This document shows positions 33,091-44,703 of a stretch of 64,000 nucleotides of DNA, in pieces. Within the stretch, counting starts at the first letter, position 1, and every line of letters starts with the position of its first letter. Made by a program: the position numbers and the translations under genes. The stretch is from Brachycybe producta. Its lineage: Eukaryota; Arthropoda; Diplopoda; Playtdesmida; Andrognathidae. Below the pieces are notes generated by a model. The model was not told the DNA's origin and ran no database searches. It saw only the letters and a list, made by a program, of their open reading frames with translations. Where the stretch lies: assembly GCA_036925085.1 (NCBI GenBank), contig JAUPFP010000033.1, positions 186,001 through 250,000 on the forward strand, read 5' to 3'.

Positions 33091-33160
<70 letters not shown>
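33066..33160 (+). repeat. (CT)n microsatellite, interrupted
   Basis: CT repeats with one CACACG interruption near 33088 and a TAT interruption near 33149. Confidence 0.95.
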
Positions 33161-33484
33161 TTTGTAAGAATATCGTTAAACCACCGAACCCCTTAATTAA
33201 ATATTAATCGCTAGATTAACATAACGATTTCCTTTTTCTTGCTACTATATGAATTATATAAAACGTCATCAGAACTAATTCAAAATTACAAAAAAAAAAA
33301 ATAAATCCTAAATTATACAAAATCCAAAGTTAATTGAAAAAAAAGGCGCCAAGGAAACCAATTTTCAACATTTGGATAAACAAATTAATCGAAATTTTTT
33401 TTTCTACACGAAATCCATAAATTGTTTCAACTTCTAGCCATTTTTGGTCTACTGAATACTCTATGGAGCATTTCATATATTTAA

Positions 33485-33488
<4 letters not shown>
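33161..33488. other. AT-rich stretch, no gene seen
   Basis: AT-rich DNA between two microsatellites. Confidence 0.5.

Positions 33489-33539
<51 letters not shown>
33489..33539 (+). repeat. (TA)n microsatellite at a mariner insertion
   Basis: About 25 TA units ending at the left terminus of the mariner-like element. TA is also that element's target. Confidence 0.95.
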
Positions 33540-33541
<2 letters not shown>

Positions 33542-33993
33542 AAGTGTCTCAAAAAATGTATACACACTTTTTTGTTAATAACTGTCATGTTTATTTTCTT
33601 GTTTGACTAGATAGTTTGATAGTACTGTCGCAATAGTAATAGTTGTTGTGTGACCCGCTTGTAGGGAAATATCCACTTAGTATAGGGAAATTTGGCTTCT
33701 GGAGAGAGAGAGAGAGAGAGAGGCAACACTGTTGTTGTGACTCAATGATATCTAGTGAAATAGACGTCACACTGTCATGTGACAGACAACTATCACGTTT
33801 CTTCAAGACATGTAGACAGTTGCTATCCTGAGAGTGAACTATCGCAACTTTCATGACAGCTACTCTCACGAAAGAACTATCACAACCGTGAAAACGAGGC
33901 TTACATTATAAAATTATTAAATTAAATTTAAGAAAATAAATATGTCAGTTATTTTAACAATCAAAGTGTGTATACATTTTATGGGACACTCTG
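33540..33993. mobile_element. Tc1/mariner-like MITE interrupted by C1
   Basis: About 60-bp inverted ends: CAAAGTGTCTCAAAAAATGT and TATACACACTT at the left, complemented by AAGTGTGTATACATTTTATG and GGGACACTCTG at the right. Flanked by TA. CAGRGTGTCCCA-type ends are typical of Tc1/mariner. Non-autonomous: the interior is family C (33601-33902). Confidence 0.8.
33601..33902 (+). mobile_element. Family C element, left-truncated (C1)
   Basis: Collinear with 63.2-63.49 kb: GTTTGACTAGATAG, TGTCGCAATAG, GGGAAATTTGGCTTCTGGAG, GACAGACAACTATCACGTT and the end CGTGAAAACGAGGCTT. About 120 bp of the left end are missing. A (GA)n run replaces GAAGAGACC. Inserted within the mariner-like element. Confidence 0.8.
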
Positions 33994-35249
33994 TATAAAT
34001 ATATATAAATTCTTGAACCATGTTAAAATAATTGTTCCCTTTTAAAACCAACACAATATAAAAATATGGAGAGAGAAAGAGAGAGAGAGAGAAAAAAAGA
34101 AGATTGGCAAAAACCAAACAAACATAAGTTTTGTGCTGAATTGCAACTAAAATAATAAGTAAACCGTGTAAAAAAAAAGGTAAATTCAATTAAGAAGCTA
34201 CTTTTGCCACTAGAAAGAAAAAAAGTGTTGGAATCACGCAATCGAACTAATTGAAATGTCAATCAAAAATCTACCAACAAAATCAACTTTTTTTCTCTCT
34301 CTCCCTTCATCCAATGAACTCAATTTCGAATTATCCCTTTACACACAATATGAAAGCTGTCCCTGTTTAGCCCTATTAAGTTATTAAGTTTATTACACAC
34401 ACACAAACACACAAAAAAACGACCATTTTCAGTATTAAGTGTCCACTGTGTGTCCAGTAACTGTCATATGACCAGATGACAAAAAAAAAACCGCTGTTAT
34501 CTTTTTTTTTTCTTTCATCTTTTTTATCCAAATCCAATAAAAAAACTGGACCACCCCTCCCTAAAAAAACAAGAAACCGTCAATATTTTTGTTCAAACTC
34601 CCACACATTTCTTTTATTTTTTTTCTCTCTTTTCAATCCATTTTCAATGGACACAGAATATACAATTACCAAACAATAAAACACAAAGTGTGCTATGCGT
34701 TTGTGTTCATTGGCTGCTTGCTGCATTTGATAACTCCTAGCTTCAGTAGCAGTAAGTAGTAGTAGTAGTAGCAGCTGCAAAAGCATTTTGAGAAATACAT
34801 GCAGCCGTTTAGAAAATCAATTAAGATTGTCCATTACCCACGATGCATCTTAACCAAATTGTTCAAATTAGAAACACTCCTAGGAATCACCTGCTACTTG
34901 CTCTTAGTTGTCATTTTACTTGTTATTAACTAGAGGAGTGGACTGAAATTGATTTTGTACAAACTGCCCGAATTTAATCAAACGCCTGCTGAACAATTAC
35001 AAAAAACGCCATAGTGCGTTTTAAAATGCACCTTTAGTGAACAGGGGTGCATTTGAAAACACCTACATTTGTTACATTGTAGAAACTATCAGTGTCTAAA
35101 CATGAAGTACACCTACAGAAGAAATTCAGCCATTTTACCAACTGATCAATTCCAACAACTGCTTGAAATAGTTTGCTTTTCCTAGTTAAAGCTAATGTGA
35201 AAAGCAACGCAAAGCTTTTTGCTTTAAAGCTACAGACTGGAAATATACA
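33994..35249. other. Stretch with no supported gene
   Basis: GA run near 34070 and (TAG)n near 34752-34770. No gene. Confidence 0.45.
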
Positions 35250-35610
35250 GTTTAACCTGTAGGCTTGATTTTATAACCTCTCTAGCTTGCATTACAGCTT
35301 AAGCAAAGCAGCCTACAAAACATCAAAAAGAACATCAGAGCTTTAGATTTCTGCTTTTGCCAGAACATGAAGCTAGTTTTGAAATTCTCCAACTTTTCAA
35401 AGCTTAGCAATTCAAAGCGCCAATTACAAAATGGTGGCACAAATGAAGTCAGCTAAGACACACTCCTTTCTTTCAGAAGGTTGAAGATTATTATTTGTCA
35501 TGAAATATAGTAAAAGCTTGCAAGACCACATGTTTGTATGAACAACCTAAGTTTTTTGAGAAGCTAAAATTACTTTACCTAAACCTAACCATATAAAAAA
35601 TTCAGAGTGT
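35250..35610. mobile_element. Diverged family L copy (L2)
   Basis: AAGCAAAGCAGCCTACAAAAC, CATCAGAGCTTTAGATTTCTGC, CCAGAACATGAAGCTAG, CAACTTTTCAAAGCTTAGCAA and GCTTGCAAGACCACATGT occur in the order seen in L1 (37.4 kb). Ends eroded. Confidence 0.55.
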
Positions 35611-36163
35611 AAACGAATCCTTACTGGGAGCGACAAACATTTTCAAAATGCCCGCCTGCAGAGTGAGCTTCCAATATTGTGTTCTCAAATGCACCCCCCA
35701 CACACAATGTGTGTGCTTGTGCGCACTTTTGAAGTAGACATGTGGCAAAATCGACACCCACCACTTTTATTTATTGTTCTTTGTTGCCTTTTAATGAAGG
35801 GTACATTATGCATATACATGATACTAAAAATCCATGTGAAAATGTTGGGAGTTTTTTTTTTGTTGTTGTTGCTTCTTTCTCTTTTTCAGTGAACCTCTTC
35901 TATTATGCAATTTACAAAATAGGAGGCAATAAAAAAAACGAGAGAGAGAGAGATGGGCAAATTGTTCCATTTTTTACACGATGGATGAATTGAACGGATT
36001 GCCATTGGATTGATAAATACGCTGCTTACATACTGTATGTCAGAAGTATATTATTGCTACAAAATTAGGTTCCACTTGGAAGCCTCAATTTTCTAATGCA
36101 GCGTGTACTTGACATATGAACACAATAAATAAACCACACTTTTTTTTTTACATAGATCTATAG
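35611..36163. other. AT-rich stretch, no gene seen
   Basis: TTGTTGTTGTTGC near 35861 and a short GA run near 35941. The ~80-codon frames at 35677-35993 are not supported. Confidence 0.45.
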
Positions 36164-36407
36164 CGTGTGCGCGTTCAGTTCAAAGCACTTTTGAAACCGC
36201 TTGAACAAAAGTTTTATATGCTTAGTATCTGAACGCCAAATAAAAAATCGCTTGGTACGCTCGTCAAGCACATCGAGCGATAAAAGTCATCGCTCGATGA
36301 AGAGCGCTCGAACGATCGGAAAGGGGGGGGGGGGAGAGTCATGAAAAAAGATAAACCGCCATATTTTTTTTTCTCCTATCGATTCAAAATGTAGAAAACA
36401 AACTCCA

Positions 36408-36892
36408 GGAGCCTATTCCATAAAAAGTACGGACTCATAATTACAAGAGAATCCACTTGTAAATTCCACTAATATAAAATATGGGTCAGGATAAAAGGAT
36501 GAACACCTTTAGTAATCCTAAAACCTGAAACAGAATGCATATAGAAATGGATGAACACAAAAACCTTGGGATGAACCAAAGGATGAACACTATTAATATA
36601 GGTGCATAACTCACAAATCATGTTTTAAATAGAAATCATTTTTTTATATTCTGGAGGGCTGTGCCCCCCAGACCCCCTGCAACAAACTCAATTTAACGTA
36701 ACACCACCTAAAACGTTGTATAAAAAAGTAGTGTACATCCAATCCAATTCTATATAAGCATTCCGTTTTGGGTTTTAGAGTTACCCCAAATGTTCATCCT
36801 TTTAATCTGTCCCATAAATTATTGTGTTCCTTGAGACCATTACTTGTAACTTGTAATTTATTACTCTAGTAGTTTTGTGGAATAGGGGCCCC
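36408..36892. mobile_element. Inverted-repeat element (family Z)
   Basis: GGAGCCTATTCCATAAAAAG and ATAATTACAAG at the left face CTTGTAATTTATTACTC and TTTTGTGGAATAGGGGCC at the right. Inner inverted copies of AAAGGATGAACA / TGTTCATCCTTTT. No coding frame. Confidence 0.55.
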
Positions 36893-36946
36893 CAGCTCAA
36901 AAACTATAAGTATTTGAGATGGAGCAAAATGGATTTTTAGATTCTG

Positions 36947-37149
36947 AAAGGCAATTAGAAATCGGGACAAACAGAAGTTGGCTCTGCCCTTTTTATGACC
37001 GGCAACTTCTTAATTGGTTTGTTGCGTGGTTCGACGTTGAAAAGGGGTGAGCGTGTGACGAAAGACTACATAACCAACCAATTAGAAGTTGCGTTCCTCA
37101 TAAAAAGGGCGGAGCCAATTTCTGTTTGTCCCGATTTCTAATTGCCTGT
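36947..37149. mobile_element. Family A foldback MITE (A5)
   Basis: AAAGGCAATTAGAAATCGGG to CTAATTGCCTGT. Mixed inner halves (GTGGTTCGACG, AAGACTACATAACC). No clean target duplication; TCTGAAAG / TGTGAAAG at the two ends is the nearest candidate. Confidence 0.85.
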
Positions 37150-37421
37150 GAAAGCGTGCACTCAGTTCTTACCAACAAACAAAAACGTCCACTTTGAATG
37201 GCTGGTAGTTTTTTTTTGTGAGCGATATATTTTTAACAATCAACACCTGTAGAACAGCAGTTTCTCCACATCATTTTGCTTAGAAAAGGTTTTCCATTTT
37301 GAACAATAGATGGTGCCAACAAAATTGCAAGTTATGCGTTCAATTTACATTCAAGCGCTTATTGCGAGTGGCTTCAAACAAGCAACAAGTGCACAGCTTA
37401 GAAACTGAACGCACCTCATAG

Positions 37422-37802
37422 GGTAGGTTTATACTCCCTTGCTAAGCGGCAAAGCAGCCTGCGAAGTTTCAAAAATGACGTCAGAGCTTCAGGTTTTTGC
37501 CTTCGCCAGAGCATGAAACTAGCTTTGAAATCATTCAACTTTTCAAAGCTTAGCAACTCAAAGTACCAATCAGGAAACGAATACACAAAAGGGGTGAACA
37601 AGTCACACCTTTTTTCTTCCAGAAGGGGAATGGTTCTATTGTTTTGTGTATCTGTTTTATAGGGTATAAAGGTTATAAAATAGGGTAAACTTTGCAAGAC
37701 CACATGTACTGTATGTGTGAACAAGCTAAGCTTTGGGGAGCTAATTTTACAAAACTTCAAAGCTTGCAAAAATCTTAGCAAAGTTCGGAGTATAAACCTA
37801 CC
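37422..37802. mobile_element. Family L inverted-repeat element (L1)
   Basis: GGTAGGTTTATACTCC at the left and GGAGTATAAACCTACC at the right, perfect 16-bp ends, with AGCTTTG/CAAAGCT repeats inside. Flanked by CATAG (37417-37421, 37803-37807). The reverse frame of ~129 codons covering the element has no known domain. Confidence 0.75.
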
Positions 37803-38663
37803 CATAGAGATGGATGGTACAACCTCGTTTTTGTGAAGTTCCTTTCAATGAAATGGGGCACTTTGAGCCCCAAAATTAATGAATGACCCACTAACCTAGC
37901 CTCTAAACAAGTAAAACGACCCACATGTTTTTTCTTGATACAATGAATACACTTATTGACCAATCAGAACCATTTTATTATGTGTCTCCTAACTGAAACT
38001 TGTTCCACAATAAAGGCCTCTCGCTCTCTCTCTCTTCCCTTTTTTTTATTGAAGCAATTTACAATGGCAATTGACGCTTATGTGTTATGTGTATGTATTG
38101 TAAATGAATATAAAACCTGGTAGCATCAACATTGCAACCAACCAACAACCAATAACAGGCTAAAAAAACATTATGAGCCATATTATAAGTGAACAACAAC
38201 ATTAAAAGAACAAATAACCTCCATAAGTGCAATATAATAACCGCCAATAAAACAATAAATTAGCAAAAGCGGTTTTTCAATTTCCATTATGTTACAAGTA
38301 GTAGTATTACACATACACACATCATACATGTGTATATATTATTATTATTATTATTATTATTATAGAATAAACGTAAAAATTACAACAAAAAAACGCATTC
38401 TCCAAATTGAGATAACATCAATAAAAAATGAAACACAAACTCACCTTTTTCATTCAATTAAAACATGAAACGCTTATAATATTTAATTAATGGATCAAAT
38501 TCGTATTGATCATCTTTATAACGTTATAACTTATGTAAAAGCTTAAAAAATTTGGGGTTCAGAGAGAATCAAAAGTGGTAAAATAAACTACAATTGTGAA
38601 TATTGACTTTTATTTGCAAAAATAAAATATTATCTTGTTGCAATAATTGATGTTTTATACAGG
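37803..38663. other. AT-rich stretch, no gene seen
   Basis: (TTA)n at about 38337-38363. Otherwise featureless. Confidence 0.5.
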
Positions 38664-39137
38664 GTGGATTAAAAATCATGATTTAAAAAAAAATCCAAAA
38701 AAAAAATCGGATTTATTTATTTAAATTAGATTTTTTTTATTTAAATCCGATTTTTTTTATTTAAACCAGATTCTTTTATTTAAATCTGATTTCTTTTATT
38801 TAAATCTGATTTTTTTTAATTTAAATCTGATTTTTTTTATTTAAATCAGACCTTTTTTATTAATTTAAAATTTCGTAAAATTTTAACTCTTTTAACTGAA
38901 ATTCATACATGAACAAGTGTTCAATCTTTTTATTCACCTTTCAAACACATTATTAATAAATTCATTTCATAAAAAAAAGAAAATTCATTTTATTTTTTTT
39001 AATAAAGATAAGAAAAAATTCTGCAAAAAAATTTCAAAATGTGATTTAAATCACTTGATTTTTATGGTATGACAATTTATTTTTTTATTTAAATCAGATT
39101 GAAATATATTAATGAAATCTAAAATCACCCATTATAT
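38664..39137. mobile_element. ATTTAAATC-rich element
   Basis: Begins ACAGGGTGGATTAAAAATC and ATGATTT; ends AAATCTAAAATCACCCAT, a loose inverted match. From 38700 to 38860 it holds about seven ~22-bp units of ATTTAAATCTGATTTTTTTT, then flanking single copies. Repeats of this wording are common at ends of DNA transposons. Confidence 0.5.
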
Positions 39138-39185
39138 ATTAAATTAGAAAGAAAAAAAAAGAGAATCTATTTATTATGCCAGTTT

Positions 39186-39275
39186 GAAAATTTGGCGCTT
39201 TGATTAAAGTGTTTGGCGTTCGGTCAATTTAGCGCTTATTATGTTTGGCACTTCAATTTTGCACTTTCGTATTAA
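39186..39275 (-). repeat. Degenerate copy of the 16-bp minisatellite, reverse strand
   Basis: On the minus strand: GTGCCAAACATAATAA, GCGCTAAATTGACCGA, ACGCCAAACACTTTAA, then AGCGCCAAATTTTC. Same unit as at 9.4 kb. Confidence 0.6.
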
Positions 39276-40317
39276 ACGGTTTTCACTTTACTGTATTTAA
39301 ATTATATAAACGTTCAAAATTGTTCATTTTAGCTTATATAAAATAATTTGTAAATTTTTAAATAAAATAATTCGTAAATTTTTAATTAAATAAAATCATG
39401 AATTTCTTTTAGCCTGCATTGTAGCAAAAGTGCCAAAAAAAGCTTTTTTTTTTTTTGTTAATCTACAAAGGGACACTTTTTATACTTGAGAAATACAAGA
39501 AATATAAGTGCGACATTATTGTTGCCCCCTACCACTCGTACTACTACTACTACTACTACTGCACATCCGGTTGTCAATTTCATTTTAAGAGCGAAACTGA
39601 AAAAGGACAAAAGAGGACACTTGGACACATTCAAAAAAAAGTTGCCCCTCACTCCCCCCTCTCTCTCTCCAACTGACCGTGTGACTCACTAGTTCCGCCT
39701 TATGTTTTCTAAAGTTTCTAAACCTAGGTTTCAGTATCTGCAATATTTATGGAGAGAAAAAATGTTTGCATTTTATGCTTTTTCTCCTAATATTTGGTAA
39801 CAACCCTCACTCACTCTCTCTTTAAATCATTGTTTACAGAAGAAAAATGATAGAAAAGCTCTCTCAAATATTGGACTTTTAGGCAAAAGAATGATGACTG
39901 TACCCAGGGGCAGGCCCACTTTAACCCCACTATCTCTCTCTCTCTCTCTCTCTCTCCATTATCACCCTCCCACATCAATGGCCATCAGGCACAAATATAA
40001 GGGCCAGAACAGGACCACAAAAAAAACCCTCTCTGAAAGTAGATAATAAAAAAATTGTTGGCACAGGTCTCGTATATCTATTTTCTTTTTTATTATCAAG
40101 ATTGTCCATTTTTTTTGGTCAGCAATTTGTAAATTCTCACTACATCACCCTCAAAATGTCTTAAGAAAAGTAGAAAAAATACAGATCTTGTCTGTGAACT
40201 TTTTAACAACAATCACTCAAAACGATAGAAAGAGAGAGAGATGGTTAAAAGTGATAACAGAAACCGAAAAAAAACCTTTTTGGAGGGGAAAGTGCGCTAG
40301 GTCTTGCTTGGTTTTTA
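39276..40317. other. AT-rich stretch, no gene seen
   Basis: (CTA)n at 39537-39559 and (CT)n near 39931-39957. Small open frames only. Confidence 0.5.
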
Positions 40318-40616
40318 AGCTGGCCATAGACGATCAATGCAGGCTTGACAATTCCTCTAGTTTGTCAAACCCAGGATTGCCTTTCAATGTTACCACAAAT
40401 GTTCAAAGTTGGTTTCTGTCAAATTTGTCGTTTGAAAATTGAAATAATATATGGGCAACTAATTGCATCAATGCAACACTTGTCAATCCACACATCAACA
40501 TGTTTGCTGTGTTTCCTTCACTTCATTCCAAAGTTGCAAGTTGCAAGTGATATTATGCATGGATTATGGTGTTAATCTTTAATTGCAATTGTTGTTCGGT
40601 TTAAAGTCAAACTTCT

Positions 40617-40711
40617 TGGTTATAATGCCATTTAAGGAACCGAAAATTCTGTGACGTTATAACCGAGTTGAAGTTGTACTAGTTGTAGATGAGGTCGCTA
40701 TAACCGAGTTT
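40617..40711. mobile_element. Pogo-like fragment (X2)
   Basis: GGTTATAATGCCATTTAAGG, GACGTTATAACCGAG and GGTCGCTATAACCGAG match the X3 end motifs. Located just before G2. Confidence 0.35.
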
Positions 40712-40723
40712 GTCTACGTCTTA

Positions 40724-41027
40724 TACCTTGTACACAGTCATGAGTTAAATGAATTCAAATTAAATGTGTTTTGGTGAATTATACGGAATCCAGTTAAGGA
40801 CATGAACATCAAATAAAAATTGACTTTATTATTAATATTTTAAAATTGAAATACTAAATCAATATTTTGTCAATAGTTTCTATTTTATATTTAAGTATTA
40901 ACTCAATATTTTCAGATTATTAACTGAATAAATTGAATTCAACATATTGTTTGTTTGTCCTTCACAGGGCTCTGTAGAACACGTTTATTATTTTAATGCA
41001 TTTAAATTATCAGGTGTGTACTAGGTA
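40724..41027 (+). mobile_element. PIF/Harbinger-like MITE (G2)
   Basis: TACCTTGTACACAGTCATGAG to GTGTGTACTAGGTA; TTA on both sides (40721-40723, 41028-41030). The interior is collinear with G1. Confidence 0.85.
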
Positions 41028-41268
41028 TTAGAGGCTTTGACAAATCATTTTACTTGTTGCAATTGGACTATTTTTCCCTCTGCCACAAGCCTTCTTAGCT
41101 GCTCGCGGAATAATTTTTTTATATGTAAAAAGTTCAAATCCAAAAATTGAATGAAGAAAGCAGGATTTTTGACCGAATTGATCGTTGAAGTCAAGATTGA
41201 AGAACAAAAAACCAAAATCCCCTACATTCTTGGCTTGACAATCCAGAATTGATCGTCTGTACCTAGCT

Positions 41269-41913
41269 TTCTTTGATTATTTCTCTGTGTTTTCATGTAA
41301 TAATGTATAATATAAATGCCATTCTTCAAAACTTTCCACCCCCTTTGTGTTCTGAGAGAAAGAAAAAGTAAAAAGCCAAAAAGGTCGCATGTAACATAAG
41401 GTTACAACTTTCATCACCATGAGACAATTTTTTATCACCTCTCTCTCTCTCTCTCTTTTGCATCCTAATTGGCTCATTAGAAAATTATCTTAAAACAAAA
41501 TCTGGCTGACTGACTGGCTCCCTCCTTTTATTTGGCAAAACTTTTATGGGATATGATATATCATATTATTATCATAAAAATAAGGAGGGACATCTTCTTA
41601 TATAGATAGAGGGCCTAAATTATAAAACCTGATGCCTACATTTTTTTTTCACATCATAAAGCGATTATTACATGACTACAACTCATAAGCATCACTACTT
41701 ACAGAGGTGACACACAAAAACAATGGTGTGACTTGCAAAGGTCATCTCCTACCCCCCCCCCCCCCCCAGATACGCACACATAAGACTTTTCTTTATAAAA
41801 CAAATTACATCCCTTGAGTGCAACTGAAAAACGTTGATAAGATTCCGGTGGTTGCGACTCAGATGTTGCCCGTGATTGTTTCAGCTTATTTGACAGCCAA
41901 AATCTCAGCTTAA
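41269..41913. other. Stretch with no supported gene
   Basis: CT run near 41440 and poly-C at 41752-41767. No gene. Confidence 0.5.
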
Positions 41914-42182
41914 GGCCGGGCGCAAATTAGGAAACCAAACAAGCGAGCATCCAGCAACCAAATTATGATCACGTGACAAGAAAGTAGTTGCTGGCACACA
42001 ATGGTTGCTTGTTCCCTCTGCTCACTATACTGAGCAGAGGCAACATCCATCTGCTACTGTTGCAAGCTACCATTTTGGTGCCTGCAACTGCAGTGGTGGC
42101 GCTAGTGTAGCATCACTAGCAACAGTCTCTGGGGACTGTTGCTGGTTACAAGCTCATTTTGTTGCCTAATTTGCTACGGGCC
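41914..42182. mobile_element. PIF/Harbinger-like MITE (K2)
   Basis: GGCCGGGCGCAAATTAGG to CCTAATTTGCTACGGGCC, flanked by TAA (41911-41913, 42183-42185). Inserted close to the left end of D10. The interior is GC-balanced, with CAGCAAC/GTTGCTG words. Confidence 0.85.
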
Positions 42183-42330
42183 TAAGATTGTTTTGAAGCG
42201 TAAACGCCCCTCGAACTCTTGAATATTGTATCTTTCAGGTGCAAAATGAAGATACATTTGAATGTGTTTTAGAAACTAGAAGGGTAGCTGCTTAATCACT
42301 TAAAAACACGGGGAAGCGCGTCACGAACGA
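42183..42330. mobile_element. Family D left arm (D10)
   Basis: TTGTTTTGAAGCGTAAACGC, CTCGAACTCTTGAATATTG, TTTCAGGTGCAAAATGAAG, GTGTTTTAGAAACTAGAAGG, TTAATCACTTAAAA. The right half is absent. Confidence 0.55.
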
Positions 42331-42440
42331 GACAATATAGGGTGCTTGCATGCATCACTAACAAAATAATATTCTCGTCTCAGAAAAACCGCTTTTAAAA
42401 TTCAAAAAGTTCCAAAATCACCTGTTCATAAAACATCTTA

Positions 42441-42708
42441 GGCCGGGCGCAAATTAGAAAACCAAATGAGTAAACAACCAGCAACAGCCTCTAGAGACTG
42501 TTGCTTGGAGACACTACACTAGCGCCACCGCTTCAACCTTGTAAACCGAAATGGTTGCTTGCATTCAACCATGGTTGAACTATGTTGCCTCTGTTCAGAA
42601 TAGTGAGCAGAGGGGAACAAGCAACCATTGTTTGTCAGCAACCACTTTCTTGTCACGTGGTCGTGATTTGGTTGCTTGCTCATTTGGTTCCCTAATTTGC
42701 GTCCGGCC
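42441..42708. mobile_element. PIF/Harbinger-like MITE (K3), inverted relative to K2
   Basis: GGCCGGGCGCAAATTAGAAA to CCCTAATTTGCGTCCGGCC, flanked by TTA (42438-42440, 42709-42711). The interior matches K2 on the opposite strand. Confidence 0.85.
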
Positions 42709-43591
42709 TTAAGCAACAAAAAAAACCTAAAACAATGACAATTTTCTGAGCCCATCATGACGCACCTCATTATTTTCCAGGCTTGTTCCTGAGTCATCTA
42801 GAAACGCGATTCTGGCGTCTTTTTTTCTCTCAATGGTACTCAGAAATTGCATTGAATGAAAGTTGTGTTCTATTTGGGTTCAACCCAAACAGTGTTCTTG
42901 AAGCTCATATAACCCAAAGTAGGGTGGGGGGAGAGAGAAAGAAACATTTTTATTATAAGAATTAAATACGATGCGACACAATCAATGTTTCTACAACTTG
43001 GTATCATAAATGTATGATTCTCCCTCTCCTTCCTAACTATATATAGATCCCATGTTAGAAGAGGGTTTATTTATGACACATATATTGTCTGAAAACAGTA
43101 TAGATGGTCATTTAAACATGTCTTTTTTGTCTCCTACTAAAAAGAAGTCAAACCCAATGACAAAACCTCCTTTTTCTATAGAATGTTGTCGACAAAATCA
43201 ATTTTATCCTCGACTGACCCAAAACATTCCCTTGTATTTGACCAACAACGGACAAAAAAAAACACCCACTATTATTACAGGCCTATGTTTACAACCAAAA
43301 TTGAAGGGAAAAAAAAACTAGGCATTCTATACCATTACTAGGAAATGTGCAGAACCGTCAATTAGATCACAAACCTGCACAATTACCAATTTACCAGCAC
43401 CCTAGCTTCTCAGGCAAAATGCATAACTACGACTTCGCAGTAAAACTTAAAAGCCTTGTCACACAGACCACTTCTGGGGGCCGATTAACTCGATTCATAC
43501 TGCAAAATAAAGTTGCAATCGGGTCCAACCTAAAGTGGCCAGTTTTGACTATAACCGAACTCCATTCTGCAGTCGAAAAGAGGTCTGGGTG
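42709..43591. other. Stretch of mixed composition, no gene called
   Basis: Least repetitive part of the window. Forward frames of 60-92 codons at 42783-43625 show no domain, and I see no splice-site logic joining them. A diverged exon cannot be excluded. Confidence 0.35.
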
Positions 43592-43637
43592 TCAAGGGCC
43601 TTCTTACACAACTATAGTTGTGTAAGAAGGCCCTTGA
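43592..43637. repeat. Perfect 46-bp palindrome, no spacer (1)
   Basis: TCAAGGGCCTTCTTACACAA then CTA is followed immediately by its exact complement. Centre at 43614/43615. Confidence 0.95.
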
Positions 43638-43647
43638 TACCATTTTG

Positions 43648-43693
43648 TACAAATGCCTAAGATGCCAGTATACTGGCATCTTAGGCATTTGTA
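43648..43693. repeat. Perfect 46-bp palindrome, no spacer (2)
   Basis: TACAAATGCCTAAGATGCCA then GTA is followed immediately by its exact complement. Centre at 43670/43671. Ten bases from palindrome 1, with unrelated sequence. Confidence 0.95.
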
Positions 43694-44497
43694 TATAATG
43701 ACGAAAGCAGCAACAACCTCCTATTAACAATATTGTATCGTTTGTTGATTTGACAATATCGCCTAAAACCTCTAGTAAATGTGTAGATTTACTACAGATT
43801 TGGAACATTCTGCAAATTCACAAGTAATAGTACAGAATGACTAACTTTCCAAATAGACAACAAACGCCCCTCTTTTTTCTAAACCTATTGTGTTAACATT
43901 ACTTGCAAGTTGAACTGAAATATATGAAAAGGGGACAATCAGTTTTTACGCCACCTAGTGTGAGACACGGAAACGACCAAGTTTCCTTCCGGAGAGTGAG
44001 AAGAAAAACTAGAGGTTTTAAAAAAAAAGAACGCTATAAACACCTCAATAAGCCCCCTTTTATACATGTGGTAGAATATTTCGCCCTGCAAAAAAAAAAT
44101 GCAGCTAGAATCCCTATTATTTCCAGAGGAAATATAGCTGCAGCTTTGGGCTTGAAGTTTGATCCCAATTTTGAGATGCAAAAGGTGAAAGGGGGCTATT
44201 GATCAATGTATCAAAAATGGGAGGTGGAGACGCGCTTTGCTCGCTAGGAACCTGATTATAATCGATCGCAGGAAGCAGTAGCGAGCGTATGCACCTACCA
44301 CACGTGACATATTGAATTTAGTAGCTCTACAGAAGTTACAGTTGAATCACCTTTTCTCTTGTGGATAGGAACTAGTCGTGTCTCATAATTGACTGAATAC
44401 AAAGCGACTGGTACCTGAAGTATCTGCCTGTAGCGAAGCTTCAGGTCGCAATACCAATTCGTGGCACTACTGCCAATCGCTTTATGTCGTCTTAATC
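43694..44497. other. Stretch with a 99-codon open frame, no gene called
   Basis: The forward frame 43903-44202 is Lys/Arg rich, with mixed composition and no recognised family. ACGCCACCTAGTGT at 43948 is CTCF-core-like. 44230-44450 contains GC-richer DNA with AGCGAGC and GCTTCAGGTCGC words like those in U. Confidence 0.35.
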
Positions 44498-44703
44498 ACA
44501 GGCAGTTAGAAATAGGAGAGAACTTCAATTGGCTCCGCCCTTGTTATGACGACCGGCAACTTCTAATTGGTTGGTTATGTAGTCTGACGTCACATGCTCC
44601 GCCCTTTTCAACGTCGAACCACACAACAAACCAATTAGAAGTTGATGGTTGTCATAACAAGGGCGGAGCCAACTGAAGTTCTCTCCTATTTCTAACTGCC
44701 TGT
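44498..44703. mobile_element. Family A foldback MITE (A6), perfect 9-bp target duplication
   Basis: ACAGGCAGTTAGAAATAGGA to CTAACTGCCTGT. Flanked by GTCTTAATC at 44489-44497 and 44704-44712. Outer arm reads CTTCAATTGGCTCC, the subfamily shared with A7 and A8. Centre carries TGACGTCA. Confidence 0.92.

Larger units (their letters stand above)
36164..37414. mobile_element. Possible 1.25-kb composite with inverted ends (R)
   Basis: GTGCGCGTTCAGTTCAAAG at the left and GAAACTGAACGCACC at the right are inverted. Inside, CATCGAGCGAT / ATCGCTCGATG forms a tight hairpin (36271-36301), and Z and A5 are nested. Terminal match is short, so this is tentative. Confidence 0.35.
40318..41268. mobile_element. 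Inverted-repeat element carrying nested G2 (family W)
   Basis: AGCTGGCCATAGACGATCAAT at the left and AATTGATCGTCTGTACCTAGCT at the right. TTA precedes the left end, TTC follows the right. GGCTTGACAAT occurs near both ends, in the same orientation. No transposase recognised. Contains X2 and G2. Confidence 0.55.

Noticed and set aside
36164..37414. R as a firmly defined transposon
   Set aside because: The end match is only about 15 bp and no target duplication is seen, so it is kept only as a low-confidence feature.
37416..37805. 129-codon reverse frame
   Set aside because: Its limits match family L element L1 almost exactly; the peptide resembles no transposase.
43903..44202. 99-codon forward frame in less repetitive DNA
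   Set aside because: Most gene-like by composition, but without a recognised family, splice sites or a homologous partner here. A similarity search would decide.
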